This document shows positions 8,122 to 15,382 of a stretch of DNA of 30,830 nucleotides, one piece after another. Both the position numbers and the translations under genes were made by a program. The notes below the pieces were generated by a model. That model did not search any database. It was not told where the DNA came from and saw only the letters and a list, made by a program, of their open reading frames with translations. The stretch is from NCBI GenBank assembly GCA_946478775.1, contig CAMLDR010000027.1, positions 1-30,830 on the forward strand, given 5' to 3'. How positions within the stretch are numbered: the stretch's first letter is position 1; every line of letters starts with the position of its first letter. The stretch comes from an uncultured Flavobacteriales bacterium. Lineage in GTDB: Bacteria; Bacteroidota; Bacteroidia; Flavobacteriales; Crocinitomicaceae.

Positions 8122-8940
8122 ATGACAAGACAGGAATTGATTCAGCAGATTCGCGAAAAAAGATCGTTTTTATGTGTTGGTTTGGATACCGACCTGGAGA
8201 AAATCCCTGTTCATTTATTACAGACGGAAGATCCTGTTTTTGAATTCAATAAAGCGATTATCGATGCTACCAAGGATTTGTGTGTAGCATACAAACCCAA
8301 TGTTGCATTCTATGAAGCCTTGGGGCCGAAAGGCTGGGAATCGCTTAAAAAGACGATCGATTATATTCCGTCTCATTGTATGACCATTGCCGATGCCAAG
8401 CGCGGAGACATTGGAAATACATCGACTTACTATGCAAAAACCTTCTTTGAATATTTGAATTGTGATGCCGTAACGGTGGCTCCTTATATGGGAGAAGATT
8501 CGGTTACGCCTTTCCAGGAATTCAAGGACAAATGGGTGATCTTATTAGCACTCACTTCGAATAAAGGTGCATTGGATTTCCAGTTCACAACGGATGCTTC
8601 CGGTGAAGAATTGTATAAAAAAGTATTGAAGAAAAGCTCTAAATGGGGTTCTGAAAACAACCTGATGTACGTTGTTGGAGCAACTCGGGCAGAAGGGATT
8701 GCCGAAGTCCGCAAACTGGTTCCCAATCATTTTTTCCTGGTTCCGGGAGTCGGTGCACAGGGAGGAAGCCTGGAGGATGTTTCTAAATATGGCTGGAATG
8801 ATGATTGCGGCTTGTTGGTGAATGCATCCAGATCCATTATTTACGCATCGGGAACAGTGGATTTTGCCACTGAAGCCAGAAAAGAAGCACAGAAGCTGCA
8901 GGGAGAAATGGCCCATATTTTGACAGCAAAGAATTTCTAA
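8122..8940 (+). CDS. pyrF: Orotidine 5'-phosphate decarboxylase
   Basis: A 272-residue enzyme that decarboxylates OMP to UMP, the last step of pyrimidine synthesis in the cytoplasm. The active-site signature is complete: Asp and Lys of the first pair in LDTDLEK (residues 21-27) and AYKPN (Lys58), then [12 protein letters not shown] with Asp91, Lys93 and Asp96. The C-terminal phosphate-binding region reads [10 protein letters not shown] and NASRSIIYA. The length and the DAKRGDIG motif fit the longer PyrF subfamily (270-280 aa, type 2, as in Mycobacterium) rather than the about 240-aa E. coli type. It starts at ATG 8122, after the best promoter in the window, and is followed after 12 bases by the hydroxylase gene. 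Confidence 0.96.
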   Translation: MTRQELIQQIREKRSFLCVGLDTDLEKIPVHLLQTEDPVFEFNKAIIDATKDLCVAYKPNVAFYEALGPKGWESLKKTIDYIPSHCMTIADAKRGDIGNTSTYYAKTFFEYLNCDAVTVAPYMGEDSVTPFQEFKDKWVILLALTSNKGALDFQFTTDASGEELYKKVLKKSSKWGSENNLMYVVGATRAEGIAEVRKLVPNHFFLVPGVGAQGGSLEDVSKYGWNDDCGLLVNASRSIIYASGTVDFATEARKEAQKLQGEMAHILTAKNF

Positions 8941-8952
8941 AACGGATTTTCC

Positions 8953-9843
8953 ATGGTTGATTACGTTGAAAAACTTATCATTTTTATCAGTACACCGATT
9001 TATGTGCTGCTGATACTGGGTGAAATTGTTCTGAGTAATTGGCACAATCGAAAACTATATACCGTAGGGGATACCATTCAGAATCTGTACCTGATGATTT
9101 CCAATATGGGAATCGACGTACTGATGCGCGGAATCACCCTGTTTGTGCTCCTGTTCTTTTTTAACTACCGATTGATCAATTGGGATGCACATTCCTGGCT
9201 TTACTGGACATTGCTCTTCTTTGCAGAGGATTTTATCTTTTACTGGATCCACCGGATCGACCACATGGTCCGTTTCTTTTGGGCCATTCATGTCACACAT
9301 CACTCTTCCGAACGGTTTAATTTCACGACCGGTTTCCGGTCTTCCGTATTTCAGCCTGTTTACCGGTTCATTTGGTTTATTCCTTTGGCGTTTTTAGGAT
9401 TCGAGCCTTTTGATGTTTTCATCATGTACTCGATTACCCAAACTTACGGGATTTTGGTACATACCAAAGCAGTCAAAAAAATGGGTGTTTTGGAATATGT
9501 TTTGGTAACTCCTTCACATCACCGGGTTCACCATGCTTCCAATGTGGAATACCTGGATAAGAATATGGGAATGATCCTCATCATTTGGGATAAATTGTTC
9601 GGGACTTTCCAGTCGGAAATTGATGGACTACCCATTCAATACGGCCTGTATGAAAAACAAATCAGCCAAAACCCGGCGAATGTGATCTTCCACGAATGGA
9701 TTTCCATCTACAAAGACGTCCGCAAAACAAAAGGATTGAAGAATAAATGGCTGTATATTACCAAACCACCGGGATGGAGCCACGATGGAAGTACGATGAC
9801 GTCCAAAGAATTGCGGGATCGTATGCATACACAAAACGATTAG
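8953..9843 (+). CDS. Sterol desaturase / fatty acid hydroxylase superfamily membrane enzyme
   Basis: A 296-residue integral membrane di-iron oxygenase. The eight-histidine pattern is intact: HRIDH (H100, H104), HVTHH (H113, H116, H117), a lone H170 in ILVHTK, and SHHRVHH (H189, H190, H193, H194). Hydrophobic segments at about 8-28, 45-70, 82-98 and 135-165 would put the metal site on the cytoplasmic face. The substrate cannot be told: members hydroxylate or desaturate fatty acids, sterols, ether lipids or carotenoids. It sits between pyrF (12-base gap) and mtnB (1-base gap), so it is almost surely co-transcribed with both, though neither neighbour is a lipid enzyme. The C-terminal tail (about 250-296) is hydrophilic. 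Confidence 0.9.
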   Translation: MVDYVEKLIIFISTPIYVLLILGEIVLSNWHNRKLYTVGDTIQNLYLMISNMGIDVLMRGITLFVLLFFFNYRLINWDAHSWLYWTLLFFAEDFIFYWIHRIDHMVRFFWAIHVTHHSSERFNFTTGFRSSVFQPVYRFIWFIPLAFLGFEPFDVFIMYSITQTYGILVHTKAVKKMGVLEYVLVTPSHHRVHHASNVEYLDKNMGMILIIWDKLFGTFQSEIDGLPIQYGLYEKQISQNPANVIFHEWISIYKDVRKTKGLKNKWLYITKPPGWSHDGSTMTSKELRDRMHTQND

Positions 9844-9844
9844 A

Positions 9845-10447
9845 ATGGAGCAGATGAAAAAAGAATTGGCCGATGTGATTCGGGCTTACCACCAGAAAGG
9901 CTGGTCGCCGGCAACTTCTACAAACTATTCGTTCAGATTACCGGAAAATCCCGATGTGATCATTGTGTCCAGGTCCGGGATCGATAAATCGGTTTTCTCT
10001 GCTGCCGATTTTATGGAAGTGGATATGCTGGGTCAGGCTTTACCCGCATATACAGGAATCCGTCCCTCAGCAGAAACATTGATTCATTGTAAATTGTACC
10101 AGTTATTCCCTGAAATGATGTGCATTGTTCACAGTCACTCGGTGTATTCTGTGCTGCAATCCATGAAGAATCAACAGGCGGTCGAATTGAGCGGTTATGA
10201 GGTTTTAAAAGGATTTGAAGGAATAAAAACACATGAAACAACTGTTCAGATCCCAGTTTTCGATAATACACAGGATATGCCGGCTTTCACCAAAGTGCTG
10301 GAAAAGGAAAAGAACCGTTTAACAGTCCCGGCATTTATTATGCGCCAACACGGAACGTATGCCTGGGGAAGAAACCTCTTTGAAGCCAAACGCCACCTGG
10401 AAACAGCAGAATACTTGTTTGAAGTAGATTGGAAATTTTCCAATTGA
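9845..10447 (+). CDS. mtnB: Methylthioribulose-1-phosphate dehydratase
   Basis: A 200-residue class II aldolase-fold enzyme of methionine salvage. It dehydrates 5-methylthioribulose-1-phosphate to the 2,3-diketo compound used by the enolase-phosphatase MtnC. The zinc ligands typical of the fold are visible: His96 and His98 in IVHSHSVYS and His169 in MRQHGTYAWG; Glu77 in RPSAETLIH fits the catalytic acid. The opening GWSPATSTNYSFR is characteristic of MtnB rather than of fuculose or ribulose phosphate aldolases. It begins one base after the hydroxylase stop. The partner genes mtnD, mtnC and mtnA start 7.3 kb further on, which suggests that an older cluster was split. Confidence 0.93.
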   Translation: MEQMKKELADVIRAYHQKGWSPATSTNYSFRLPENPDVIIVSRSGIDKSVFSAADFMEVDMLGQALPAYTGIRPSAETLIHCKLYQLFPEMMCIVHSHSVYSVLQSMKNQQAVELSGYEVLKGFEGIKTHETTVQIPVFDNTQDMPAFTKVLEKEKNRLTVPAFIMRQHGTYAWGRNLFEAKRHLETAEYLFEVDWKFSN

Positions 10448-10541
10448 TTTACTAACCAGACAAGTGTCCTGTAAGTGGTTATTGATATTTTTAATATGAA
10501 TTAACCGAAAACGGGAAAAATTGACCAAAACAACAGCTCTC

Positions 10542-11729
10542 ATGAAATTATTTTTAACGCTATCCATTTTATTGACCCGTTTAATCGCTACCGGACAAAT
10601 ATTCTCTCCTCAAAACAGCGGTGTTACTTCCCAATTGAACGGGATTGATTTTTCCACTTCTTCAATTGGAATGGTGGTAGGTAATTCAGGAGTCATTCGA
10701 AAAACGGTTGATGCAGGTTTAACCTGGACTGCTTCTAATTCCGGGGTGATGTACGATCTAACAGGAATCGCATTCCTAAGCGGATCCACATACATAGCTG
10801 TTGGTAAAACCGGAACGATTATCAAAACCACCAACGCGGGTGCGAGCTGGTCGACAGTGAATTCAGGAACAACAAACGACCTGACCGGGATTTTTGTCAA
10901 TGGCCTGAATGTTTATGTTACGGGGACGAACGGGACCATTTTGGTTTCTGCGAATTCCGGGAACGCATGGACCGCAACCAATACCGGGATCTCGTTTAAA
11001 TTAAATAAGATCTTTTTTGTAACTGAACTCATTGGTTACGCAGTCGGGGACGGTGGAACGATCCTGAAAACGATCAATGCCGGGCAAGGCTGGAACTTTC
11101 TAAGCAGCGGTACCAATGCGCATTCATTGACCGATATTTATTTTACAGATGCCAATACGGGTATTGTAACCGGAGGAATTACTGCTTCAAACGAAGCGAT
11201 TATTTTGCGGACAACCAATGCCGGTGGTGTTTGGACCTCAGATGATTTTACAGGGTCGGTTTTAAACGGATTGGGATTCTTCCCGGATCATTCGGTTGGG
11301 TACGCTGTTGGCGGAAGTTTTTCGGGAAATACAAGTGTAATCCTAAAAACAACCGGTCAGGGAGCTTCCTGGACAACGGTAGCTTCTTCCTCTTCCCGTC
11401 AGTTAGGGGTTTGTTTTCCGGGCAATGGAATTGGTTACAGCTGCGGATTGAACGGAACGATCTTGCGCCTTGCTTCCAATACGGCAGGAATGGATGAGAA
11501 CGATCAACTGGACATTCAGATCAGCCCGAACCCGGGAAATGGAATTTTTGAGGTTTCAGGAAACTTACCAGGAGAGTTCTCCATCGAAGTCTCAGCAGCA
11601 AACGGACAACGCATTGTTTTTGTGGAGAATGCAAATCAAATCGATTTAACGACTTATCCAAAAGGAATGTATGTAGTCGTTATTCGATCCGGGTCTTCCG
11701 TTGCAATCAGGAAGTTGGTGAAGGAATAG
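10542..11729 (+). CDS. Secreted Ycf48/BNR-like beta-propeller protein with T9SS type A sorting domain
   Basis: A 395-residue exported protein. ATG 10542 gives a signal peptide (MKLFLTLSILLTRLIATG, cleaved before Q); an upstream TTG at 10521 in the same frame is less likely. The body consists of about six repeats with the pattern GTI(I/L)KTTNAG-x-x-W (for example TGTIIKTTNAGASW, GGTILKTINAGQGW), the signature of photosystem-stability-factor-like/BNR propellers. The last 75 residues (from about 320, ISPNPGNGIFEVSG to AIRKLVKE) are a type A C-terminal sorting domain, which directs export through the type IX system and usually surface attachment. The ligand is unknown; such propellers can be adhesins, or carry glycan- or protein-binding functions. 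It starts the accessory block after mtnB. Confidence 0.9.
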   Translation: MKLFLTLSILLTRLIATGQIFSPQNSGVTSQLNGIDFSTSSIGMVVGNSGVIRKTVDAGLTWTASNSGVMYDLTGIAFLSGSTYIAVGKTGTIIKTTNAGASWSTVNSGTTNDLTGIFVNGLNVYVTGTNGTILVSANSGNAWTATNTGISFKLNKIFFVTELIGYAVGDGGTILKTINAGQGWNFLSSGTNAHSLTDIYFTDANTGIVTGGITASNEAIILRTTNAGGVWTSDDFTGSVLNGLGFFPDHSVGYAVGGSFSGNTSVILKTTGQGASWTTVASSSSRQLGVCFPGNGIGYSCGLNGTILRLASNTAGMDENDQLDIQISPNPGNGIFEVSGNLPGEFSIEVSAANGQRIVFVENANQIDLTTYPKGMYVVVIRSGSSVAIRKLVKE

Positions 11730-11730
11730 G

Positions 11731-12021
11731 ATGAATTGGAGCCTTTTTATTATTGGATTTAACTTATTGCTGATTCTTCTGCAGTTGATCATCTTGATTA
11801 GGCAATTCAGGTCCGGAAGTAATTTTTCCTACCTGGTTGCTATCTGTGGTTTTTTCTGGGGATTTCTATTCTATTTCTTTTTTGGATTTCCCCTGGATGA
11901 GGGAACCTGCCAGGAAAAAGAAATCCCGATTTTTGAAATTGGGTTCGCGACTTCAGCCGTTTTGGCTGGAATTTCAGTACTTTCTGCCCTTTTGAATTTT
12001 TCCCGAAAAAAACGTTCGTAA
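11731..12021 (+). CDS. Small membrane protein, unknown
   Basis: A 96-residue protein that I do not recognise. It has three likely membrane segments: residues 4-24 (LFIIGFNLLLILLQLIILI), 35-52 (VAICGFFWGFLFYFFFGF) and 69-87 (IGFATSAVLAGISVLSALL). A short acidic loop, DEGTCQEKEI, joins the last two, and the tail is basic (RKKRS). ATG 11731 follows the stop of the T9SS cargo gene by one base, so the two are likely translated from the same mRNA. It converges with the YcxB-like gene, with only 9 bases between stops. Codon use and length look like a real gene, but no function can be proposed. Confidence 0.65.
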   Translation: MNWSLFIIGFNLLLILLQLIILIRQFRSGSNFSYLVAICGFFWGFLFYFFFGFPLDEGTCQEKEIPIFEIGFATSAVLAGISVLSALLNFSRKKRS

Positions 12022-12030
12022 AACCAGGTC

Positions 12031-12561
12031 TTAAATTTTCTGAACTTCCTGCACTTTTTCCATGATTTTATCTGACAAAATCCGGTATTCATTTAATGTC
12101 ATGGAACTTTTGGGCAGAAAAATCGTCGTGCTCGCGTGAAGTTCTATAAAACGGTCGGTGATGGTTGCCCGTTCGATGACTGACCAATTCAATTTTGTTT
12201 CCGTTTCATCCTGGATGTGATGAATGAATTCATCGTTGTAGATGACTTTCAAACGTTGGGTAAGTTTAGCGCTTTCCAAAAAAGTATTTACTGATTTTTT
12301 CCATTGAATAATTGGTCGTGCGGCTGACCAAAAGGCAATGATTGCACTAAAAAAACCGATGATGGAAAAGGCATAACTAAAACCTAATTTTGTAGTGATG
12401 CCATGTAATAAGATTATGGGACATAGTACGAGGGCACAAACCAACCCAAGCGATTCGGCCTTTGTTTTCGGTCCGAAGAAATAAACGTGCTCCCGATTGC
12501 CAAAGTAAATGTCCTTCAGATCGTGAATGTCGACTTTTAGAGTGATTTCAGTTTGCTCCAT
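12031..12561 (-). CDS. YcxB-like membrane protein
   Basis: A 176-residue protein resembling the YcxB-like family: a short N-terminal beta strand region (ITLKVDIHDLKDIYFG), two close membrane helices (about residues 37-57 and 62-82), then a cytoplasmic C-terminal domain with the family's WSVIERATITDRFIELHAS and FLPKSSMTLNEYRILSDKI blocks. The family has no established function. It starts 15 bases after the Fic gene stop on the same strand, so it is probably in the Fic operon. Family assignment is from memory of the C-terminal pattern and is moderately sure. Confidence 0.75.
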   Translation of the reverse strand: MEQTEITLKVDIHDLKDIYFGNREHVYFFGPKTKAESLGLVCALVLCPIILLHGITTKLGFSYAFSIIGFFSAIIAFWSAARPIIQWKKSVNTFLESAKLTQRLKVIYNDEFIHHIQDETETKLNWSVIERATITDRFIELHASTTIFLPKSSMTLNEYRILSDKIMEKVQEVQKI

Positions 12562-12576
12562 GATGGTAATTATAGA

Positions 12577-13539
12577 TTAGGATCTTTTTGCGAAAGTATA
12601 AACAGTCTTCTTCTTATCCCCACTTTTCTCGAAAAAATTCAATTCCACTCCTGTTTTTAAATCCCGGCTCGCTGTTGCTGTGGAAATTTCTTTAAATACC
12701 AGCATGTAATCCTTCCGTGTGAATGACTTGTCTGTTATTTCAGAAAAGTATTTCAATCGGTCTTCGGTCGTCATGGTGTTTCCGATGATATTTAGCAAAC
12801 CGTTTAAGGAAACATCAATTACTTCCAGCATATATTCGATGAAAGGCGTAGATTTTCCCAGTTTATCACTTTTCGAAAGTGCCTCGTAATAACGTGTTTG
12901 GGTTTGATGAATCAAATTCTCAAAAGGAATAAATTCGAAAACAGGGTATTCCTTCATTAAAATGAGTGTTTGCCACAACCTTCCCATTCTGCCGTTCCCA
13001 TCTAAAAAAGGATGAATGAATTCCATTTCGTAATGAAAGACACAGCTTTTGATGAGTGTTAATTCTTTTTCATTTTTTAAGTAGTTGAACAAATCAGTCA
13101 TCAAATGCCGAACATTCGCAGCTGGAGGCGCCAGATGAGTAATTTTTTCACCCGCAACAATTCCTACTCCGCTTTTTCGATATTCTCCGACAGTTGGTAT
13201 CAATCCGTCCAATAAGAGTTTGTGTGCATGAAGAAATGATTTAGAAGTGTAAGGATCAAGTAAGTTGATTTGTTCGTAAACCTTGATAGCATTGAGAACT
13301 TCCGTAATATCTTTTTGAGGACCAATCACTGGTTTTTTCTCCAATAAAGCGGTTATCTGTTCTGCTGATAGCGTATTCCCCTCAATACTCAATGAAGAAT
13401 GAATGGTTTTTATACGATTTTCCTTTCGAAGTTTCGGAGAAGGTTTGTCCAGGTATTTCGCATTGATTCGCCCCAATTTCTCTGAAATGGAACTAACCAG
13501 CATTAAAATAGTTGGAGTTATTTCGTATGGCGGATGCAT
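12577..13539 (-). CDS. Fic family protein with N-terminal inhibitory helix and C-terminal winged helix
   Basis: A 320-residue Fic protein. Such enzymes usually attach AMP from ATP to hydroxyl side chains of target proteins. The catalytic loop is canonical: HPFLDGNGRMGR at residues 176-187, with the catalytic His176 and the anion-binding GNGR. An inhibitory helix motif of the (S/T)xxxE(G/N) type is present as SLSIEG (Ser49 to Gly54, Glu53), placing it in the class with the inhibitor helix N-terminal to the Fic core. The last 60 residues (about 260-318, KSFTRKDYMLVFKEIS, then TATASRDLKTGVEL) look like a winged helix-turn-helix, so it may also bind DNA. A perfect palindrome lies three bases before its ATG and touches its -7 box. 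No antitoxin-like small ORF precedes it. It is followed by the YcxB-like gene after 15 bases. Confidence 0.93.
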   Translation of the reverse strand: MHPPYEITPTILMLVSSISEKLGRINAKYLDKPSPKLRKENRIKTIHSSLSIEGNTLSAEQITALLEKKPVIGPQKDITEVLNAIKVYEQINLLDPYTSKSFLHAHKLLLDGLIPTVGEYRKSGVGIVAGEKITHLAPPAANVRHLMTDLFNYLKNEKELTLIKSCVFHYEMEFIHPFLDGNGRMGRLWQTLILMKEYPVFEFIPFENLIHQTQTRYYEALSKSDKLGKSTPFIEYMLEVIDVSLNGLLNIIGNTMTTEDRLKYFSEITDKSFTRKDYMLVFKEISTATASRDLKTGVELNFFEKSGDKKKTVYTFAKRS

Positions 13540-13541
13540 AT

Positions 13542-13570
13542 GATACTATCATTTGATAGTATCAAAGATA
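13542..13570 (-). promoter_or_regulatory. Fic gene promoter with palindromic operator
   Basis: On the minus strand TATCTTTG (13570-13563) fits the TAnnTTTG -7 box. It shares its last base with a perfect palindrome of 10-base arms (GATACTATCA at 13542-13551, TGATAGTATC at 13554-13563) around a 2-base spacer. The palindrome would cover the transcription start and ends three bases before the ATG. No clear -33 box is seen. Confidence 0.72.
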
Positions 13571-13581
13571 TCAATTTTGAT

Positions 13582-13920
13582 TTAATTGATTTCTTCCAAC
13601 ACCGAATTTCCTTTCGAACAATCTCCCGAAGTCCACTGCCAGGTTTCGTGCAGACGGATTCTTCCATCAGTTAAGATTTCCGGAGTCGAGTGACAGATTC
13701 CGGTCATCAATTCGCCTTTACTGTTCACCTGCTGATAACGCATATCAATCTTCCCGTCCTTGTCTACCAAGCCGATGAGTTGTCCGCTTACAATCTGCCC
13801 GCCTGAATAGGTGCAGGTCAAAATTGCTCCTTCTTGCTGGTAATGAAAAAGGGTTGCTTCGGATGTTTCACCGTTTTCGGTATTACTTACCGGCCGGAAT
13901 TTTTTGTTGTGGTAGTTCAT
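13582..13920 (-). CDS. Conserved 112-residue protein, function unknown
   Basis: A cytoplasmic-looking 112-residue protein without signal peptide or membrane segment. It is beta-rich, with regularly spaced strands (GAILTCTYSGGQIVSGQLIG, then DGKIDMRYQQVNSKGELMTG and DGRIRLHETWQWTSGDCSKG). Proteins of this type in Bacteroidota are often labelled n-acetylglutamate synthase, but it has no acetyltransferase or kinase fold features and I would not use that name. The stop lies 42 bases before the Fic ATG on the same strand; the Fic operator sits in that gap, so the Fic gene has its own promoter, with possible read-through. ATG 13920 is the only start that gives this length. Confidence 0.75.
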   Translation of the reverse strand: MNYHNKKFRPVSNTENGETSEATLFHYQQEGAILTCTYSGGQIVSGQLIGLVDKDGKIDMRYQQVNSKGELMTGICHSTPEILTDGRIRLHETWQWTSGDCSKGNSVLEEIN

Positions 13921-14168
13921 GGGTTTCGTTATAATTTCAATTTGTCTCGTCTAAAAAAATTCATTCGGTGTAATTAATTATCTCCAGATCAAATGCCTTC
14001 ATTCGTTTCATTATTCTGTAATTCCCAGTTCATTCGCTTGATTTATTTCGCTTATATAAATATGCGAAAATCTTCCGATAGAATTCCTTTAACCCTTTTT
14101 ACCAAAACAAATTTTGCAATTGATAACTCTTTCCTTTAAATTAGTACCCGGGTAAATAAATTCATTCC

Positions 14169-15302
14169 ATGAGTAAAGAAGTCACACGTAGAAATTTTGT
14201 TCAGCGCTTTTCAACTGCTTCGGCGGCATTGTTTGCATTGCCCTGGCTTACAAGTGGTAAAAGAGAATCTGAATCACTACCGGAAAAGAATAGCAATCCG
14301 ATCAAACGCTCCTTTCCCTTAGGTTTTCAATGGGAAACACAGGATCCGTTCCTGTTTTGTGTACATCACGAAGATCAGTTTCCTAAAGGCAACGAACAAA
14401 TGGGTCCCGACGCGGAATATTTTAAAGGCCGGCACATGGGAGATGATTTTATTATCAAAGACGGTTTTCGAATGTACCATGGCAAGAAAGTTCCCGGTTT
14501 CCCGGGACATCCGCACAGAGGATTTGAAACGATTACGGTAGTTAGACGCGGTTTGGTTGATCACGCTGATTCATTGGGAGCAGCAGGCCGCTACGGAAAC
14601 GGAGATGTGCAATGGATGACGGCCGGAAAAGGGGTTCAGCATTCGGAAATGTTCCCTTTGATGTCTCAATCGGAAGAAAACCCCTTGGAATTATTCCAGG
14701 TTTGGCTCAATCTTCCCAAAAAGGATAAAATGGTGGAACCGCATTTCAAAATGTTGTGGCGGGAAAGTATTCCGAATTTAAAGTTTGATGAGGACAAAGT
14801 GCTGGTGGAATTGATTTCCGGCAGCTGGGGAGAAAACCGTGGAGTAAATGCACCTCCTGACTCGTGGGCTTTTCCGAAAGAGAATGAGGTGCTGATCGTA
14901 AACATCAAAATGGAGCCGCACGCAAAAGTAACCTTGCCGCTCTCGCCTGTGGAAGTGAACAGAAGTTTGTTTTTCTATGAAGGAGATGCCTTGTCGATCA
15001 ATGAACAGGAGTTTGAATCGTATTCCGGATTTTTTATGGATCCGTCGGTTGAAACCGAATTGAAAGCACACGATAAACCGGTGAGTTTGTTCTTATTGCA
15101 AGGTAAACCGATCAATGAGCAGGTTATGCAATACGGTCCGTTCGTGATGAATACCAAAGAAGAGATTAAACAGGCCTTTGATGATTACCACCAAACCCAA
15201 TTCGGAGGCTGGCCATGGGCCCGTTATGACCAGGTTCACGACCGGAATAAAAGTCGTTTTGCATTGCATGCTGACGGAAGGTTGGAAGAGAAGGACGTTT
15301 AA
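14169..15302 (+). CDS. Pirin family protein with Tat signal
   Basis: A 377-residue double-cupin protein of the pirin family. The N-terminal cupin metal site is intact: His114 and His116 in GHPHRGFETI, and His158 and Glu160 in AGKGVQHSEMF. The conserved HADSLGAAGRYGNGDVQWM block leads into it. Known pirins are iron-binding and some degrade quercetin; the substrate here is unknown. Unusually for pirins, the protein begins with a twin-arginine signal: TRRNFVQRFSTASAALFALP (residues 6-25), so it is probably exported folded, metal already bound, to the periplasm. The C-terminal pirin_C domain covers about 225-330. ATG 14169 is placed by the Tat signal. It stands alone, divergent from the 112-aa gene and convergent with the OmpA lipoprotein. 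Confidence 0.9.
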   Translation: MSKEVTRRNFVQRFSTASAALFALPWLTSGKRESESLPEKNSNPIKRSFPLGFQWETQDPFLFCVHHEDQFPKGNEQMGPDAEYFKGRHMGDDFIIKDGFRMYHGKKVPGFPGHPHRGFETITVVRRGLVDHADSLGAAGRYGNGDVQWMTAGKGVQHSEMFPLMSQSEENPLELFQVWLNLPKKDKMVEPHFKMLWRESIPNLKFDEDKVLVELISGSWGENRGVNAPPDSWAFPKENEVLIVNIKMEPHAKVTLPLSPVEVNRSLFFYEGDALSINEQEFESYSGFFMDPSVETELKAHDKPVSLFLLQGKPINEQVMQYGPFVMNTKEEIKQAFDDYHQTQFGGWPWARYDQVHDRNKSRFALHADGRLEEKDV

Positions 15303-15342
15303 AATATGTAGGCACGCGATGCTTCGCGTGCCTACATATTTT
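15301..15342. terminator. Bidirectional terminator hairpin
   Basis: Perfect arms AAAATATGTAGGCACGCG (15301-15318) and CGCGTGCCTACATATTTT (15325-15342) around ATGCTT. Both ends have A/T flanks, so it can terminate the pirin gene on one strand and the OmpA gene (which ends at 15383) on the other. It begins on the last bases of the pirin stop codon. A partial extra copy, GTGTGCCTAC, follows at about 15347-15356. Confidence 0.8.
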
Positions 15343-15382
15343 AATTGTGTGCCTACTGGCATTATTACAATAAATTGATTGT

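Noticed and set aside
8545..9045. 166-codon minus-strand frame opposite pyrF
   Set aside because: Antisense to the conserved PyrF core, Cys/His-rich by chance, no signal or domain.
13582..13920. n-acetylglutamate synthase as the name of the 112-residue protein
   Set aside because: A common database label for this type, but it shows no acetyltransferase motif and is far too small for the known enzyme.
13921..14168. Minus-strand 22-codon frame (MKRMKAFDLEIINYTE end) in the gap before pirin
   Set aside because: Too short and in A/T-rich DNA; no start context or related copy, so not supported as a gene. I see no clear promoter boxes for either divergent gene here.
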